A stretch of DNA of 33,869 nt from Sphingobacteriales bacterium (GTDB taxonomy: Bacteria; Bacteroidota; Bacteroidia; Chitinophagales; Chitinophagaceae): positions 1 to 33,869 of the forward strand of contig JACPOD010000049.1 of the NCBI GenBank assembly GCA_016185185.1, read 5' to 3'. The notes under the pieces were generated by a model, which was not told where the DNA came from, ran no database searches, and saw only the letters and a list, made by a program, of their open reading frames with translations. This document shows, piece by piece, positions 8,208-16,449 of this stretch (positions within the stretch are counted from its first letter, which is position 1; the number at the start of each line of letters is the position of its first letter). The translations under genes and the position numbers were made by a program.

Positions 8208-9026
8208 ATGAACGATTACAACAGCAGATGGAAAGAAAAGTGGGAAATGAGGAAGAAAAATCAAAATCCGAACAGTCACCTCTGGCTGGGGGCCATTCTT
8301 ATTGTTGTGGGTTTAGCGGCGCTTGCCAAAACCGCTTTTTTTGATTTACCCTATTGGCTTTTTACCTGGCCAATGATCCTTATCTTAATTGGATTGTTTA
8401 GTGGCATTAAGCATAATTTCCGTAATAATGCCTGGTGGATCATGATGCTTATTGGTGGATATTTCCTCGCAGATGAAGTTTTCCCCGGAGTTATCGCTAA
8501 ACAATATTTCTGGCCGGTAGCGATTATCATTTTTGGTATCATGATCATTCTCAGACCAAGAAAACGTTGTGATGACTGGAGTAACTGGAACAAAGGCCAG
8601 CCTAAAAACAGTACTGCTTCAACTACTGGGGCACAAAGTACTGGCGAAGCAACCTCAGCACAACCTATTCAGGATGCAGATGCCACTACCGAAGATTATT
8701 TAGATATAGCGGCAGTGTTTGGTGGAATCAAAAAATCAGTTTATTCAAAAAATTTTAAGGGAGGAAAAGTTACCTGTGTGTTTGGAGGTGGTGAAATAAA
8801 TTTATTACAGGCTGATTTTACCGGTACTTCTGTACTGGATATGACAGCAGTGTTCGGCGGGTGTACACTAATCATTCCATCCAACTGGCAATTAAAAATC
8901 AATACCACCCCTTTCTTTGGCGGTATTGATGATAAACGGCAGCAACCCAATGTAATCAGTTACGATAAAACATTAGTTATAACTGGTGGCGTAGTGTTTG
9001 GAGGCGTTGAAATAAAAAGTTATTAA
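8208..9026 (+). CDS. LiaF-like membrane protein (four-TM N-terminus plus cell-wall-stress response C-terminal domain)
   Basis: A 272-residue inner membrane protein. A short charged N-terminus is followed by four hydrophobic segments at about 24-42, 47-65, 73-90 and 100-117 (LiaI/LiaF-type transmembrane region), then a low-complexity Ser/Thr/Ala/Gln linker (about 130-160) and a beta-rich C-terminal domain with repeated FGG motifs (AAVFGGIKKSV, CVFGGGEINL, AVFGGCTLIIP, FFGGIDD, VVFGGVEIKSY). That repeat pattern is typical of the LiaF C-terminal domain. In Firmicutes LiaF restrains a LiaS/LiaR cell-envelope stress system. Here a LytS-type kinase and LytTR regulator follow, so by inference this protein may be a sensor or modulator for that pair. 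It begins the likely operon, which runs to 11278. Confidence 0.85.
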   Translation: MNDYNSRWKEKWEMRKKNQNPNSHLWLGAILIVVGLAALAKTAFFDLPYWLFTWPMILILIGLFSGIKHNFRNNAWWIMMLIGGYFLADEVFPGVIAKQYFWPVAIIIFGIMIILRPRKRCDDWSNWNKGQPKNSTASTTGAQSTGEATSAQPIQDADATTEDYLDIAAVFGGIKKSVYSKNFKGGKVTCVFGGGEINLLQADFTGTSVLDMTAVFGGCTLIIPSNWQLKINTTPFFGGIDDKRQQPNVISYDKTLVITGGVVFGGVEIKSY

Positions 9027-9080
9027 TGCTGTAATAATTATAAACCATCAACCATTTTTCCAATTTTAAAAACAGCTGCT

Positions 9081-9440
9081 ATGAACTGGTATTTAGCCAA
9101 AATTGTTTACCGCATCATTTGCGGAAACGGAGAACACACTGCTCAATTTGATGAACAGCTCCGCCTGATTGCGGCCGATAATGAAGAAACAGCATTTGAA
9201 AAAGCGCAGCAGATAGGACAAAAAGAACAGGATTGTTTTACCAACATTAACCAGGAAATGGTGCAGTGGAAATTTATTAATGTGGCTGAGTTGTATAAAC
9301 TGCAGGATCTGATTGATGGTGCAGAATTGTATTCCATGATAAAGGAAACAGGGGATGCACATAGCTATATCCGGTTCATTGAAGAAAAATCCAAACATAT
9401 TCAGCAAAGGACCACACACCAAATTTTACAACTGCTTTAA
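9081..9440 (+). CDS. DUF4288-family protein
   Basis: A 119-residue cytosolic protein with no signal peptide or membrane segment. The N-terminal WYLAKIVYRI and the following acidic, helix-rich body (DNEETAFEKAQQIGQ) match the DUF4288 pattern; the function of that family is not known. It sits between the LiaF-like gene and the LytS-type kinase, 54 bases after the former and 9 bases before the latter, so it is probably translated from the same transcript. By inference it may take part in the same response, but nothing in the sequence shows how. Confidence 0.8.
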   Translation: MNWYLAKIVYRIICGNGEHTAQFDEQLRLIAADNEETAFEKAQQIGQKEQDCFTNINQEMVQWKFINVAELYKLQDLIDGAELYSMIKETGDAHSYIRFIEEKSKHIQQRTTHQILQLL

Positions 9441-9449
9441 TTATTACCT

Positions 9450-10484
9450 GTGCGTAAACCATTATTTGGTTCATATAAAAACAAATTTCTTTTTGCAGCA
9501 GTAACACTGATGGCGGTACTGTCCAATTATTTAATTCTTTTACACACCGGGTTTGACTGGAAAACTTCCCTTATTGATAGCGCTGTAACCAACACCATAA
9601 TGGCCGCCGGTTGTTTGGTTCTGGGTACCATATTACGTTATTACTTACCTAAAAACGGAGATTATTTTAATCTCATCGGTATTGGTTTTGTAATTACATT
9701 AATTTGGCTTTTTGCCAGTCGTGCCATATTGGTATATCTTTTAAAAACGGATGAATACGAGCATTTCTTTACTGCTTCTTTCCCTATAAGGTTTACATTG
9801 GGTTTATTACTGGTTGGGTTTATGGGATTGATCGGTGTATTATGGTACACCCAGCAGGATCAGAAAGAAAACGAAAAAAGAAGAACCGAGGCAGAACAAT
9901 TAACAAAAGAAGCAGAGTTATTCAAACTTCGTCAGCAATTACAACCCCATTTTTTATTTAACAGCTTAAACTCCATCAGTGCATTGGTAGGTACCAGACC
10001 TGATGAGGCAAGAAAGATGATACAACAATTATCAGATTTTTTGCGGGGAACATTAAAAAGAGAAGAACATCAATGGATCAGTTTAAAAGAAGAGTTACAA
10101 TACCTTCAGCTTTATTTGGAAATAGAACAGGTAAGATTTGGCAACCGTCTTTCTACCAAAATAGAAAGTGATGAGGAGACCTGTGCCATGAAAATTCCGG
10201 CAATGTTATTACAACCCTTAGTTGAAAATGCCATTAAGTTTGGGTTATATGATACCACCGGCGAAACGTTGATCACTTTACATGCTTCCGCCGTAGATAA
10301 TGTTTTACATATAACTGTACAAAATCCTTTTGATCCAGAAACCTCTTCACCTAAACAGGGAACAGGCTTTGGGTTAAGTTCCGTGCAAAGAAGGTTGTAT
10401 CTTTTATTTGGCAGAAATGATCTGGTGAGTACAAAAGCTGATAACAATATTTTTATAACTACCGTTAAAATACCACAGACATAA
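9450..10484 (+). CDS. LytS/YehU-type sensor histidine kinase
   Basis: A 344-residue inner membrane kinase. Four hydrophobic segments (about 13-30, 44-63, 75-97 and 110-130) are followed by a charged helical stretch and the His_kinase module with LQPHFLFNSLNSIS (phosphoacceptor His167), then an ATPase domain with N-box PLVENAIKFG and a glycine-rich GTGFGLSSVQRRL. No separate extracellular sensor domain is visible; the membrane region itself, or the LiaF-like protein upstream, may sense the signal. The start is GTG, 9 bases after the DUF4288 stop; no better in-frame start was noted. The LytTR regulator follows 56 bases later and is the expected phosphate acceptor. Confidence 0.93.
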   Translation: MRKPLFGSYKNKFLFAAVTLMAVLSNYLILLHTGFDWKTSLIDSAVTNTIMAAGCLVLGTILRYYLPKNGDYFNLIGIGFVITLIWLFASRAILVYLLKTDEYEHFFTASFPIRFTLGLLLVGFMGLIGVLWYTQQDQKENEKRRTEAEQLTKEAELFKLRQQLQPHFLFNSLNSISALVGTRPDEARKMIQQLSDFLRGTLKREEHQWISLKEELQYLQLYLEIEQVRFGNRLSTKIESDEETCAMKIPAMLLQPLVENAIKFGLYDTTGETLITLHASAVDNVLHITVQNPFDPETSSPKQGTGFGLSSVQRRLYLLFGRNDLVSTKADNNIFITTVKIPQT

Positions 10485-10491
10485 CTCCGGA

Positions 10492-10518
10492 TGTCAGGCA
10501 TCTCAAAGATGTAAGACA
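10492..10518. repeat. Small symmetric hairpin between kinase and regulator
   Basis: The order is TGTC, AGG, CATCT, loop CAA, AGATG, TAA, GACA. This gives an inner 5-bp stem and an outer 4-bp stem separated by a symmetric 3x3 internal loop. It occupies most of the 56-base gap between the kinase and regulator genes. There is no T-run after it, so it is not a terminator. It may be an RNA processing or attenuation structure, or a dispersed palindromic repeat. Confidence 0.5.
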
Positions 10519-10540
10519 CCTGAAACATAAAATTAATATT

Positions 10541-11278
10541 ATGAGTAAAGTTGTATTAATAGATGATGAACCATTGGCCAGAATGATTGTAAAAGAATAT
10601 TTGCAAAAACATCCTTCCTTAGAAGTGGTGGCAGAATGTGGTGATGGTTTCGATGGTGTAAAAGCGATTCAGCAACACCAACCTGATTTGATTTTCTTAG
10701 ACATACAAATGCCCAAGATCAATGGTTTTGAAATGCTGGAACTGCTGGATGAAAAACCATCGGTAATATTTGCCACCGCATTTGATGAATATGCTATTAA
10801 AGCATTTGATGCACATGCAGTAGATTATTTATTAAAACCCTTTAGCCAGGAACGTTTTAATAAAGCCCTTGAAAAATGGCAGCAGCAACAGCCTTCTCCA
10901 AAAAATAATTTGAGTGAGTTGCTGGATACAGCTGCTCAATCTCCTGCGCAAAATAACCGTGTAGTTGTAAAGAATGGAAGTAAAATAAAAATCATTCCTG
11001 CCCATGATATCTGGTATTTGGAAGCCGCTGATGATTATGTGAAGATCTATACCCAGGAAGGGTATTTTCTTAAAAATAAAACGATGAGTTTTTTTGAGCA
11101 GAGTTTGGATACAACTCAGTTTGTCCGCAGCCATCGTTCTTATATTTTAAATATCCAGCAGATCACACGCATAGATCCGTATGAAAAAGATAATCATATT
11201 GCCATCTTAAAATCAGGAGCTAAAGTACCGGTAAGCCGCAGTGGTTATGTGAAGCTGCGGCAAGTGCTGGGGCTTTAG
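10541..11278 (+). CDS. LytTR-family response regulator
   Basis: A 245-residue DNA-binding response regulator. The receiver (1-120) has acidic DDE at 8-10, phosphoacceptor Asp54 in IFLDIQMPKING, Thr79 in FATAFDEYA and Lys99 in YLLKPF. The C-terminal LytTR domain (about 140-245) has the typical IWYLEAADDYVKIYT, the MSFFEQSLD segment, FVRSHRSYILN and the closing PVSRSGYVKLRQVLG. It is expected to bind DNA through the LytTR beta fold and to be phosphorylated by the kinase upstream. The target genes are unknown; the operon's own first gene is a plausible target by analogy with Lia systems. It converges with the lipoprotein gene, 9 bases apart. Confidence 0.95.
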   Translation: MSKVVLIDDEPLARMIVKEYLQKHPSLEVVAECGDGFDGVKAIQQHQPDLIFLDIQMPKINGFEMLELLDEKPSVIFATAFDEYAIKAFDAHAVDYLLKPFSQERFNKALEKWQQQQPSPKNNLSELLDTAAQSPAQNNRVVVKNGSKIKIIPAHDIWYLEAADDYVKIYTQEGYFLKNKTMSFFEQSLDTTQFVRSHRSYILNIQQITRIDPYEKDNHIAILKSGAKVPVSRSGYVKLRQVLGL

Positions 11279-11287
11279 GTAAAAAAG

Positions 11288-11902
11288 CTATTTCTCTAAC
11301 ACAACCGTTATATCTGCCGCCTGCTTGATATAAACAGTTATGCCATTATCATCTTCAGTGTATGCATTGATGTATTTCCCTTTCATGGTAAGTTTATTAC
11401 CTGAAAGTGTATATTTAAACCCAACAGGTTTTGAATCCATCGAATCTAAACCGATAGTAATAAAACCTCCCTGGAAATAAAGTGAGTCTGTACCTACCAG
11501 CTTATATTTACCATTGGAATTAGTGGGGGGCAATGAAAAATTAAATGGCATACTGAAAGTATCTTCCAGAACATTATTGATATAGTCTTCTGCTTTAACG
11601 ATTCCGTTTATATCATAGCTAATGGCTGTACCTGTAAAATCAGTAGTTGTAAAAGCCACTGTGCCCTTGTTGTTAGCTGATGTATAGTCAGACGTACTGA
11701 TGATTTTTTCTGTATCCGTACTATCAGATGCAGATTCTTCAACCCGGGTAGAGGCTGAAAGAGAACCAAATTTCCAGGTACCTGTTAATTTATTTCCATT
11801 ATTGGCATTTTCTATTATCTCGCTACTGGCTTCTTTCTGGCAGGCTATCATTGCGGAAACGACAATAAAAAAAAGTATCGTTCTGATAAGTATTGTTTTC
11901 AT
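11288..11902 (-). CDS. Lipocalin-like predicted lipoprotein
   Basis: A 204-residue predicted lipoprotein. A 20-residue signal peptide ends in the lipobox SAMIAC (Cys21), then a Glu/Ser/Asn-rich tether. The body starts with LTGTWKFGSL, a motif resembling the opening of lipocalin-like domains in Bacteroidota, and continues as alternating beta strands with many Thr, Ser and Gly residues. Function is not known. It lies 48 bases downstream of the ATP-grasp gene on the same strand and may be in its transcript. It converges with the LytTR regulator. Confidence 0.75.
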   Translation of the reverse strand: MKTILIRTILFFIVVSAMIACQKEASSEIIENANNGNKLTGTWKFGSLSASTRVEESASDSTDTEKIISTSDYTSANNKGTVAFTTTDFTGTAISYDINGIVKAEDYINNVLEDTFSMPFNFSLPPTNSNGKYKLVGTDSLYFQGGFITIGLDSMDSKPVGFKYTLSGNKLTMKGKYINAYTEDDNGITVYIKQAADITVVLEK

Positions 11903-11950
11903 AATTTCTTTTTTCGAAGATAGTTTTAAATTTTTTTAGGGATAAATTTT

Positions 11951-13498
11951 TTACGCAGTTTCTTTATCCAGCACTTCCACTGTTTTTTCATAAAACTCAT
12001 AAGCTCTTTCCGGTGTACTGCCAATACAAACTACTCCAAGTTTCCCATATTGAGACAATGCCCCGATGAGATGGAACATAACACCTTCCTGCGAAGAACC
12101 ATCATACAATAACTCATTATACATCGCAATATCAATCAGGTCATGCGGGGTGAGTCCTTTATAAGATTCACTTTTCAGGTTATCCGATGCATAATAAAAC
12201 CGGGGTTGTTCGTTGGCAGCTAAATAATAACCCGTTTTTGCATTATAATTTCCATCCGTCAAAAACTGAAGCATCAGGTAGGGATGGGTTGTTCCTCCTT
12301 TACGGAGATTGATTTCAATGGCATAATGTTTCCATCCATCGTTTTCTTTTACTGAAATAAAATCTACTCCAAACCTGCCCAGCACACCGTATTTCTGTAA
12401 TTCATCTGCTACAACTTTTCCCATGGATCCAATTTCAACAGCATACTCTTTACTGGCCGGGAAACTGGCACCCAAAAATACCTGGCCACTTTCACCACCC
12501 AGCATCTGGTCATGCGTTGAAATTACATCAGTTTCGCCTACAGGATTGATACGGCATTGTACGGATGGAGATGTTTTACTATCACCTTCCACAAATGCTT
12601 CAACTATTCCACCCATTGACTGAAACTTATAAAAAAAACTTTCGTAGCTTAACCCTTCGGCAACTATTTTAAATGACTTTTTAAATTTTGATTCCACCCA
12701 TCGCTGAATATTTCCTTTTGCCGGCGCCCCATCAAAAGAAAATACACCATTTCCTTCACCCGAAAATCCATCATTCATTTTTACTACGGCTTTTTTAACC
12801 CAGGGGTTCTGCATTTTTAATTGAACCAAAGCATCCACAACTTCCACTTCATTTTTCAAGTCTTCAAATCCTGGTGGTACAGAAATATTGCAGGCTTTAA
12901 ATATTTTACGGCTGCCACTTTTTGTTCCGCAATAAAACAAATCAGGATCACATCCAAAAACCGGTATATTTAACTGAACGGCTAAAGAACGTTCATGTTC
13001 CGTAACATTAAAACAAGCAAGATGGGCATGATGAGCTTCGGGAATATGTTCTTTTATCCTGTTTATTAACCTGGGTCTTGCCAATACTTTTTCCGTAAGC
13101 GATTTTGGCGAAGAATCAAAACAGCTGAGTAATGTAAGGCGTTGCTTTGCATGATAGCCTGTTATACCCGGTAAAAGATGTAAATAGTAATCCACAATCA
13201 CTTCATCAACCGGAACACTGGTAACGTAAATAACTTTGGCGCGGGGCATGCGCAGCAACATCAGCATACATAACAACCTTTCTTCGTAATGCACCACTCC
13301 ATGAACTTTTGCCAGTATCTCCTGATCCAGGGTGAGGCTGGGAATAATCACAACCGTTCGGGGAGCTTGTTTATCTGGAAAAACAGATTCAAACTGATGG
13401 ACAAAATCTTTTTGAATTTGTTTGAAGATCTGTATTTCTTCTTCCGAATTACGGAGAGGCAAGGTAGTTACTCTGGTAAAAGAAGGAAGGGAAATCAT
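11951..13498 (-). CDS. PGM1-related ATP-grasp peptide ligase
   Basis: A 515-residue enzyme if started at ATG 13498. The open frame extends 58 codons further to 13672, but that part overlaps the end of anmK, has no conserved look, and begins with residues encoded by the anmK reading region, so I choose the inner ATG. The pre-ATP-grasp part has RTVVIIPSLTLDQE and VHYEERLLCMLML; then come GCDPDL and TKSGSRKIF. The ATP-grasp core shows KMNDGFSGEGN (residues 240-250) and the metal-binding EINLRKGGTTHP (Glu395, Asn397, Arg399). The C-terminal segment (LTPHDLIDIAMYNELLYDG onward) matches the PGM1 C-terminal domain. PGM1 from pheganomycin biosynthesis joins a nonproteinogenic amino acid starter to a peptide by ATP-dependent ligation. 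The substrate here is unknown. It follows anmK by 83 bases on the same strand. Confidence 0.85.
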   Translation of the reverse strand: MISLPSFTRVTTLPLRNSEEEIQIFKQIQKDFVHQFESVFPDKQAPRTVVIIPSLTLDQEILAKVHGVVHYEERLLCMLMLLRMPRAKVIYVTSVPVDEVIVDYYLHLLPGITGYHAKQRLTLLSCFDSSPKSLTEKVLARPRLINRIKEHIPEAHHAHLACFNVTEHERSLAVQLNIPVFGCDPDLFYCGTKSGSRKIFKACNISVPPGFEDLKNEVEVVDALVQLKMQNPWVKKAVVKMNDGFSGEGNGVFSFDGAPAKGNIQRWVESKFKKSFKIVAEGLSYESFFYKFQSMGGIVEAFVEGDSKTSPSVQCRINPVGETDVISTHDQMLGGESGQVFLGASFPASKEYAVEIGSMGKVVADELQKYGVLGRFGVDFISVKENDGWKHYAIEINLRKGGTTHPYLMLQFLTDGNYNAKTGYYLAANEQPRFYYASDNLKSESYKGLTPHDLIDIAMYNELLYDGSSQEGVMFHLIGALSQYGKLGVVCIGSTPERAYEFYEKTVEVLDKETA

Positions 13499-13581
13499 AA
13501 ATGAAACATTTAAGATTTTCAATTTAAACAGTTTTTTGCACTGTTCAATTGTTCTGGTAAAGAAATCCTGAATGATTCTGG

Positions 13582-14667
13582 TCAGGCATCCTGTCCTATC
13601 CAAACCGCCCCGTTGATACTGTTTCTGGAAGCCCCTGTTACTGATGCAAAAACATTGTTTTCCTCCCTCCATCTGAGCACTCCCATTAAGGCCATTACCA
13701 ACGCTTCTTTAAAATTGATCAGTTGCGGATCAGGCACAATTACAGTAGTATTTACCTGCTTTAGTAATTCTGTAAGACGATGCATTAAGAAAGTATTATG
13801 GGCTCCTCCACCCGTTGCTAAAAGCTTAGAGCCGGTTGCTGGCTGTAATTGAGCTATTGCAAATTTTATCTGTTCACAAATATGTTCAACATAGGTACAC
13901 AAAGCATCCTGAATATCTAATCCGGCATTTCGAATAATGGGGTAAACGATATCTGTTCCAAAATCATTAGCGAGTGATTTTGGATAAGGTTGTTTATAAT
14001 ATTCTAATGCATTTAGTTTTAGCAGCAAGCCTTCATCTGCTACGCCACCAGCTGCAATCATACCACCTTCATCAAATTCTTTTCCCAGTTCCAATGTAAG
14101 CATATTAAGCACCCGGTTGGCCGCACATACATCAAAGGCAATATAACTGGAACTATTAACTGATAAATTAGCAATGCCACCAATATTTAAAAAGAAATTG
14201 TAATTGCCCAGCAACAATTTTTCACCCACCGGAACAATGGGGGCACCTTGTCCACCAAGCGCAATATCCATGGCCCGCAGATCACTTACAACATTGATTC
14301 CTGTTTCTGCTGCAATGGCTGCCCCATCTCCAATTTGCCCCGTCATTCGCTGAGATGGGATATGAAAAGTAGTATGACCATGGGAGGCGATGATCTGAAC
14401 CTGGAATTGCAACTGGTGTTGTTCAATAAATTTATTTACCTGCCCGCCGATATAATGCCCATAAGCAGTGTGGAGTAACTGGTAATCCATAGCAGAAAGA
14501 TGAATCGCATTTTTCAGGAACTCTTTCCAAACGCCAGTATATCCATAACATTCGGCGGCTTTAATTTCATAGCTCCACTTACCGCTGTTTTCATGAAATT
14601 CAACAAATGCAATATCCAGTCCATCCAATGAACTGCCACTCATAATACCAATTACCCTGTATATCAT
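13582..14667 (-). CDS. anmK: Anhydro-N-acetylmuramic acid kinase
   Basis: A 361-residue cytosolic kinase of peptidoglycan recycling. It cleaves the 1,6-anhydro ring of anhydroMurNAc and phosphorylates it to MurNAc-6-phosphate. The N-terminal IGIMSGSSLDGLDIAFVEF is the family's nucleotide/substrate signature. Further marks are QLLHTAYGHYIGG, ASHGHTTFH, NVVSDLRAMDIALGGQGAPIVP, FFLNIGGIANLS, FDVCAANRVLN and the C-terminal LLATGGGAHN with ALVMALMGVLR. Length is normal for the family (about 360-370). It is divergent from upp across a 112-base gap and is the first gene of a likely anmK/ATP-grasp/lipoprotein transcript. Confidence 0.95.
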   Translation of the reverse strand: MIYRVIGIMSGSSLDGLDIAFVEFHENSGKWSYEIKAAECYGYTGVWKEFLKNAIHLSAMDYQLLHTAYGHYIGGQVNKFIEQHQLQFQVQIIASHGHTTFHIPSQRMTGQIGDGAAIAAETGINVVSDLRAMDIALGGQGAPIVPVGEKLLLGNYNFFLNIGGIANLSVNSSSYIAFDVCAANRVLNMLTLELGKEFDEGGMIAAGGVADEGLLLKLNALEYYKQPYPKSLANDFGTDIVYPIIRNAGLDIQDALCTYVEHICEQIKFAIAQLQPATGSKLLATGGGAHNTFLMHRLTELLKQVNTTVIVPDPQLINFKEALVMALMGVLRWREENNVFASVTGASRNSINGAVWIGQDA

Positions 14668-14703
14668 AAATTAGATTTCTGATTTTAGATGGGAGAATTT
14701 AGC

Positions 14704-14716
14704 TTTGCTCAGCAAA
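14704..14716. repeat. 13-bp palindrome in the anmK-upp divergent promoter region
   Basis: tttgct-c-agcaaa is a perfect 6-bp inverted repeat with one central base. It lies in the 112-base gap between divergent anmK and upp, 37 bases upstream of anmK. It places TTTG on both strands, so it could be a small operator or overlapping -33 elements. The size is small enough to be chance. Confidence 0.4.
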
Positions 14717-14779
14717 ATACAACTACAGGCATCAACAAACAAAAATCCGGTATATAGTAATTAAAACCCCAAATTAATT

Positions 14780-15430
14780 ATGGTCATTAATCTCAGCGAA
14801 AATTATTCATTACTCTCCAACTGGATAAGTGAATTGCGGGATGTGGAAATACAAACCGACCGGATGCGTTTTCGCCGTAACCTTGAACGAATAGGAGAAG
14901 TGGCTGCTTACGAAATAAGCAAAGTACTGGAGTGGGAAGAAAAAGAAACCCAAACCCCATTGGGAATTTCCGTTTCTAAAATGCTGAAAGAGCAGCCCGT
15001 ACTGGCTACCATACTAAGAGCGGGGCTTCCTTTGCACCAGGGATTATTAAACTATTTTGACAAGGCTGATAATGCGTATATTTCGGCTTACCGCAAGCAT
15101 AAACCGGATGGGTCTTTTGAAATAAGCCTTGATTATATTGCCTGCCCTGACCTGGAAAATAAAGTACTGATTATATCTGACCCCATGCTGGCTACGGGTT
15201 CATCATTGGTGAAAACGATACAATTTTTAAAAGAAGAAGGAAAAGCAAAAGAAATTCACATAGTGGCGGCCATTGCCTGCACCGTTGGTATAGAATATGT
15301 GCAAAGACAGGAGCCACAGGTAAAAATTTGGTGCGGGGCTATTGATGAAGAGCTTACCGCCAAAGGGTATATAGTACCGGGGCTTGGTGATGCAGGGGAC
15401 CTTGCTTTTGGATCTAAAATCCAGATGTAG
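14780..15430 (+). CDS. upp: Uracil phosphoribosyltransferase
   Basis: A 216-residue cytosolic enzyme converting uracil and PRPP to UMP in pyrimidine salvage. The PRPP-binding loop is seen as KVLIISDPMLATGSSLV, where the family has DPMLATGGS. Further family marks are RMRFRRNLERIGEVAAYE near the N-terminus, PVLATILRAGLPLHQGLL and the C-terminal YIVPGLGDAGDLAFGSK, the uracil-binding segment. Length is usual. It is followed by a weak hairpin and then the PorP/SprF gene 146 bases on. Confidence 0.96.
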   Translation: MVINLSENYSLLSNWISELRDVEIQTDRMRFRRNLERIGEVAAYEISKVLEWEEKETQTPLGISVSKMLKEQPVLATILRAGLPLHQGLLNYFDKADNAYISAYRKHKPDGSFEISLDYIACPDLENKVLIISDPMLATGSSLVKTIQFLKEEGKAKEIHIVAAIACTVGIEYVQRQEPQVKIWCGAIDEELTAKGYIVPGLGDAGDLAFGSKIQM

Positions 15431-15441
15431 TTTGATGAACC

Positions 15442-15465
15442 ATTCCTTTGTTTTAAAGGAATTTT
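15442..15465 (+). terminator. Weak hairpin/terminator after upp
   Basis: attccttt (15442-15449) pairs with aaaggaat (15455-15462) around loop gtttt, followed by a short T-run to 15465. The stem is AT-rich and the T-run short, so termination is probably partial. Confidence 0.5.
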
Positions 15466-15576
15466 ATCATTCCTTTATACACAATTCTGATAGATTGTTG
15501 TATTTTACTTAACCTTATAAGCAGCGGTACTGGTTTTAATATGGTCAATATTAAGCTGGCCGGAAAAAATAACTGA

Positions 15577-16449
15577 ATGAAGAAAGTATTATTTGCTGTT
15601 GTACTTGTACTGTGTGTTGGAAAGATCGCATCCGCCCAGGATCCCCATTTTTCTCAATTTTATGCGTCTCCCCTTACATTGAACCCTGCCTATACCGGAA
15701 AATTTGATGGCGTACTAAGAGTTGCCGGCAATTACCGCAACCAATGGCCCTCTATTAATAATGCTTTTACTACCGGAACTCTTTCTGTAGATTTTCCTAT
15801 TCTTGAAAATAAAATTCCTGAAACAGATCGTTTTGGCATTGGTTTCATAGGATTAACGGACCGTAACGGCAATGGTATTTTGCAAAACAATTATCTCGGT
15901 GCATCAATTGCCTATCACAAAGGGTTGGATGAAGACGGGTTTCAGCAATTAGGTATCGGGTTCCAGGGTGTATATAGTAATAAAAGACTGGATCTTACGC
16001 AAGCCAAGTTTGAAGATATGCTTACCACCAGTGGTTTTACCGGTGTTACACAGGAAGTATTTGCAAACTATAATGAACTTAAAATAAATTATTTTGATGT
16101 AAACGCCGGTATCATGTACAGTGGTTCCACTACAGATGATAATTTCTTTTATGGTGGAATCTCCGGTTATCATTTAAACAGACCCAAAGAAAGTTTCAGA
16201 GGGGCTGATTATATATTAAATCCAAGAATTGCATTTCATGGTGGCGCCTATTTTCCTATTGCAGATAATATGAGTTTACACACCAGCCTTATACACCAGT
16301 TACAGGCTGGTAGTGCCAACGAAACAGTAGGTGGTGCTGCTATTGGTTATACCGTACCCGGTGGCACGGCTTATGATAAACCTACCATTTTTTATGCCGG
16401 TGCATGGTATCGTTTAAAAGATGCTATTATCCCTTACCTTGGATTTTAA
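15577..16449 (+). CDS. PorP/SprF-family type IX secretion outer membrane protein, C-terminally shortened
   Basis: A 290-residue outer membrane protein. A signal peptide ending in ASA precedes QDPHFSQFYASPLTLNPAYTG, the hallmark of the family, followed by YRNQWPSI, FGIGFIGLTDRNGNG and repeated beta-strand segments (LGIGFQGVYSNKRLDL, INYFDVNAGIMYSG, FYGGISGYHLNRPKESF). PorP/SprF proteins cooperate with particular type IX cargoes such as SprB-like adhesins at the cell surface. The protein stops at DAIIPYLGF. Homologues, as I recall them, run on about 40 residues through a GLSYDVN-type strand to a final barrel strand. The gene's last four bases overlap the end of the converging transporter gene. 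No cargo gene with a type IX C-terminal domain is next to it. Confidence 0.9.
   Translation: MKKVLFAVVLVLCVGKIASAQDPHFSQFYASPLTLNPAYTGKFDGVLRVAGNYRNQWPSINNAFTTGTLSVDFPILENKIPETDRFGIGFIGLTDRNGNGILQNNYLGASIAYHKGLDEDGFQQLGIGFQGVYSNKRLDLTQAKFEDMLTTSGFTGVTQEVFANYNELKINYFDVNAGIMYSGSTTDDNFFYGGISGYHLNRPKESFRGADYILNPRIAFHGGAYFPIADNMSLHTSLIHQLQAGSANETVGGAAIGYTVPGGTAYDKPTIFYAGAWYRLKDAIIPYLGF

Noticed and set aside
4784..9026. A SusC/SusD polysaccharide utilisation locus
   Set aside because: No SusD, sulfatase or glycoside hydrolase is present; the receptor looks Oar-like and the next gene is LiaF-like.
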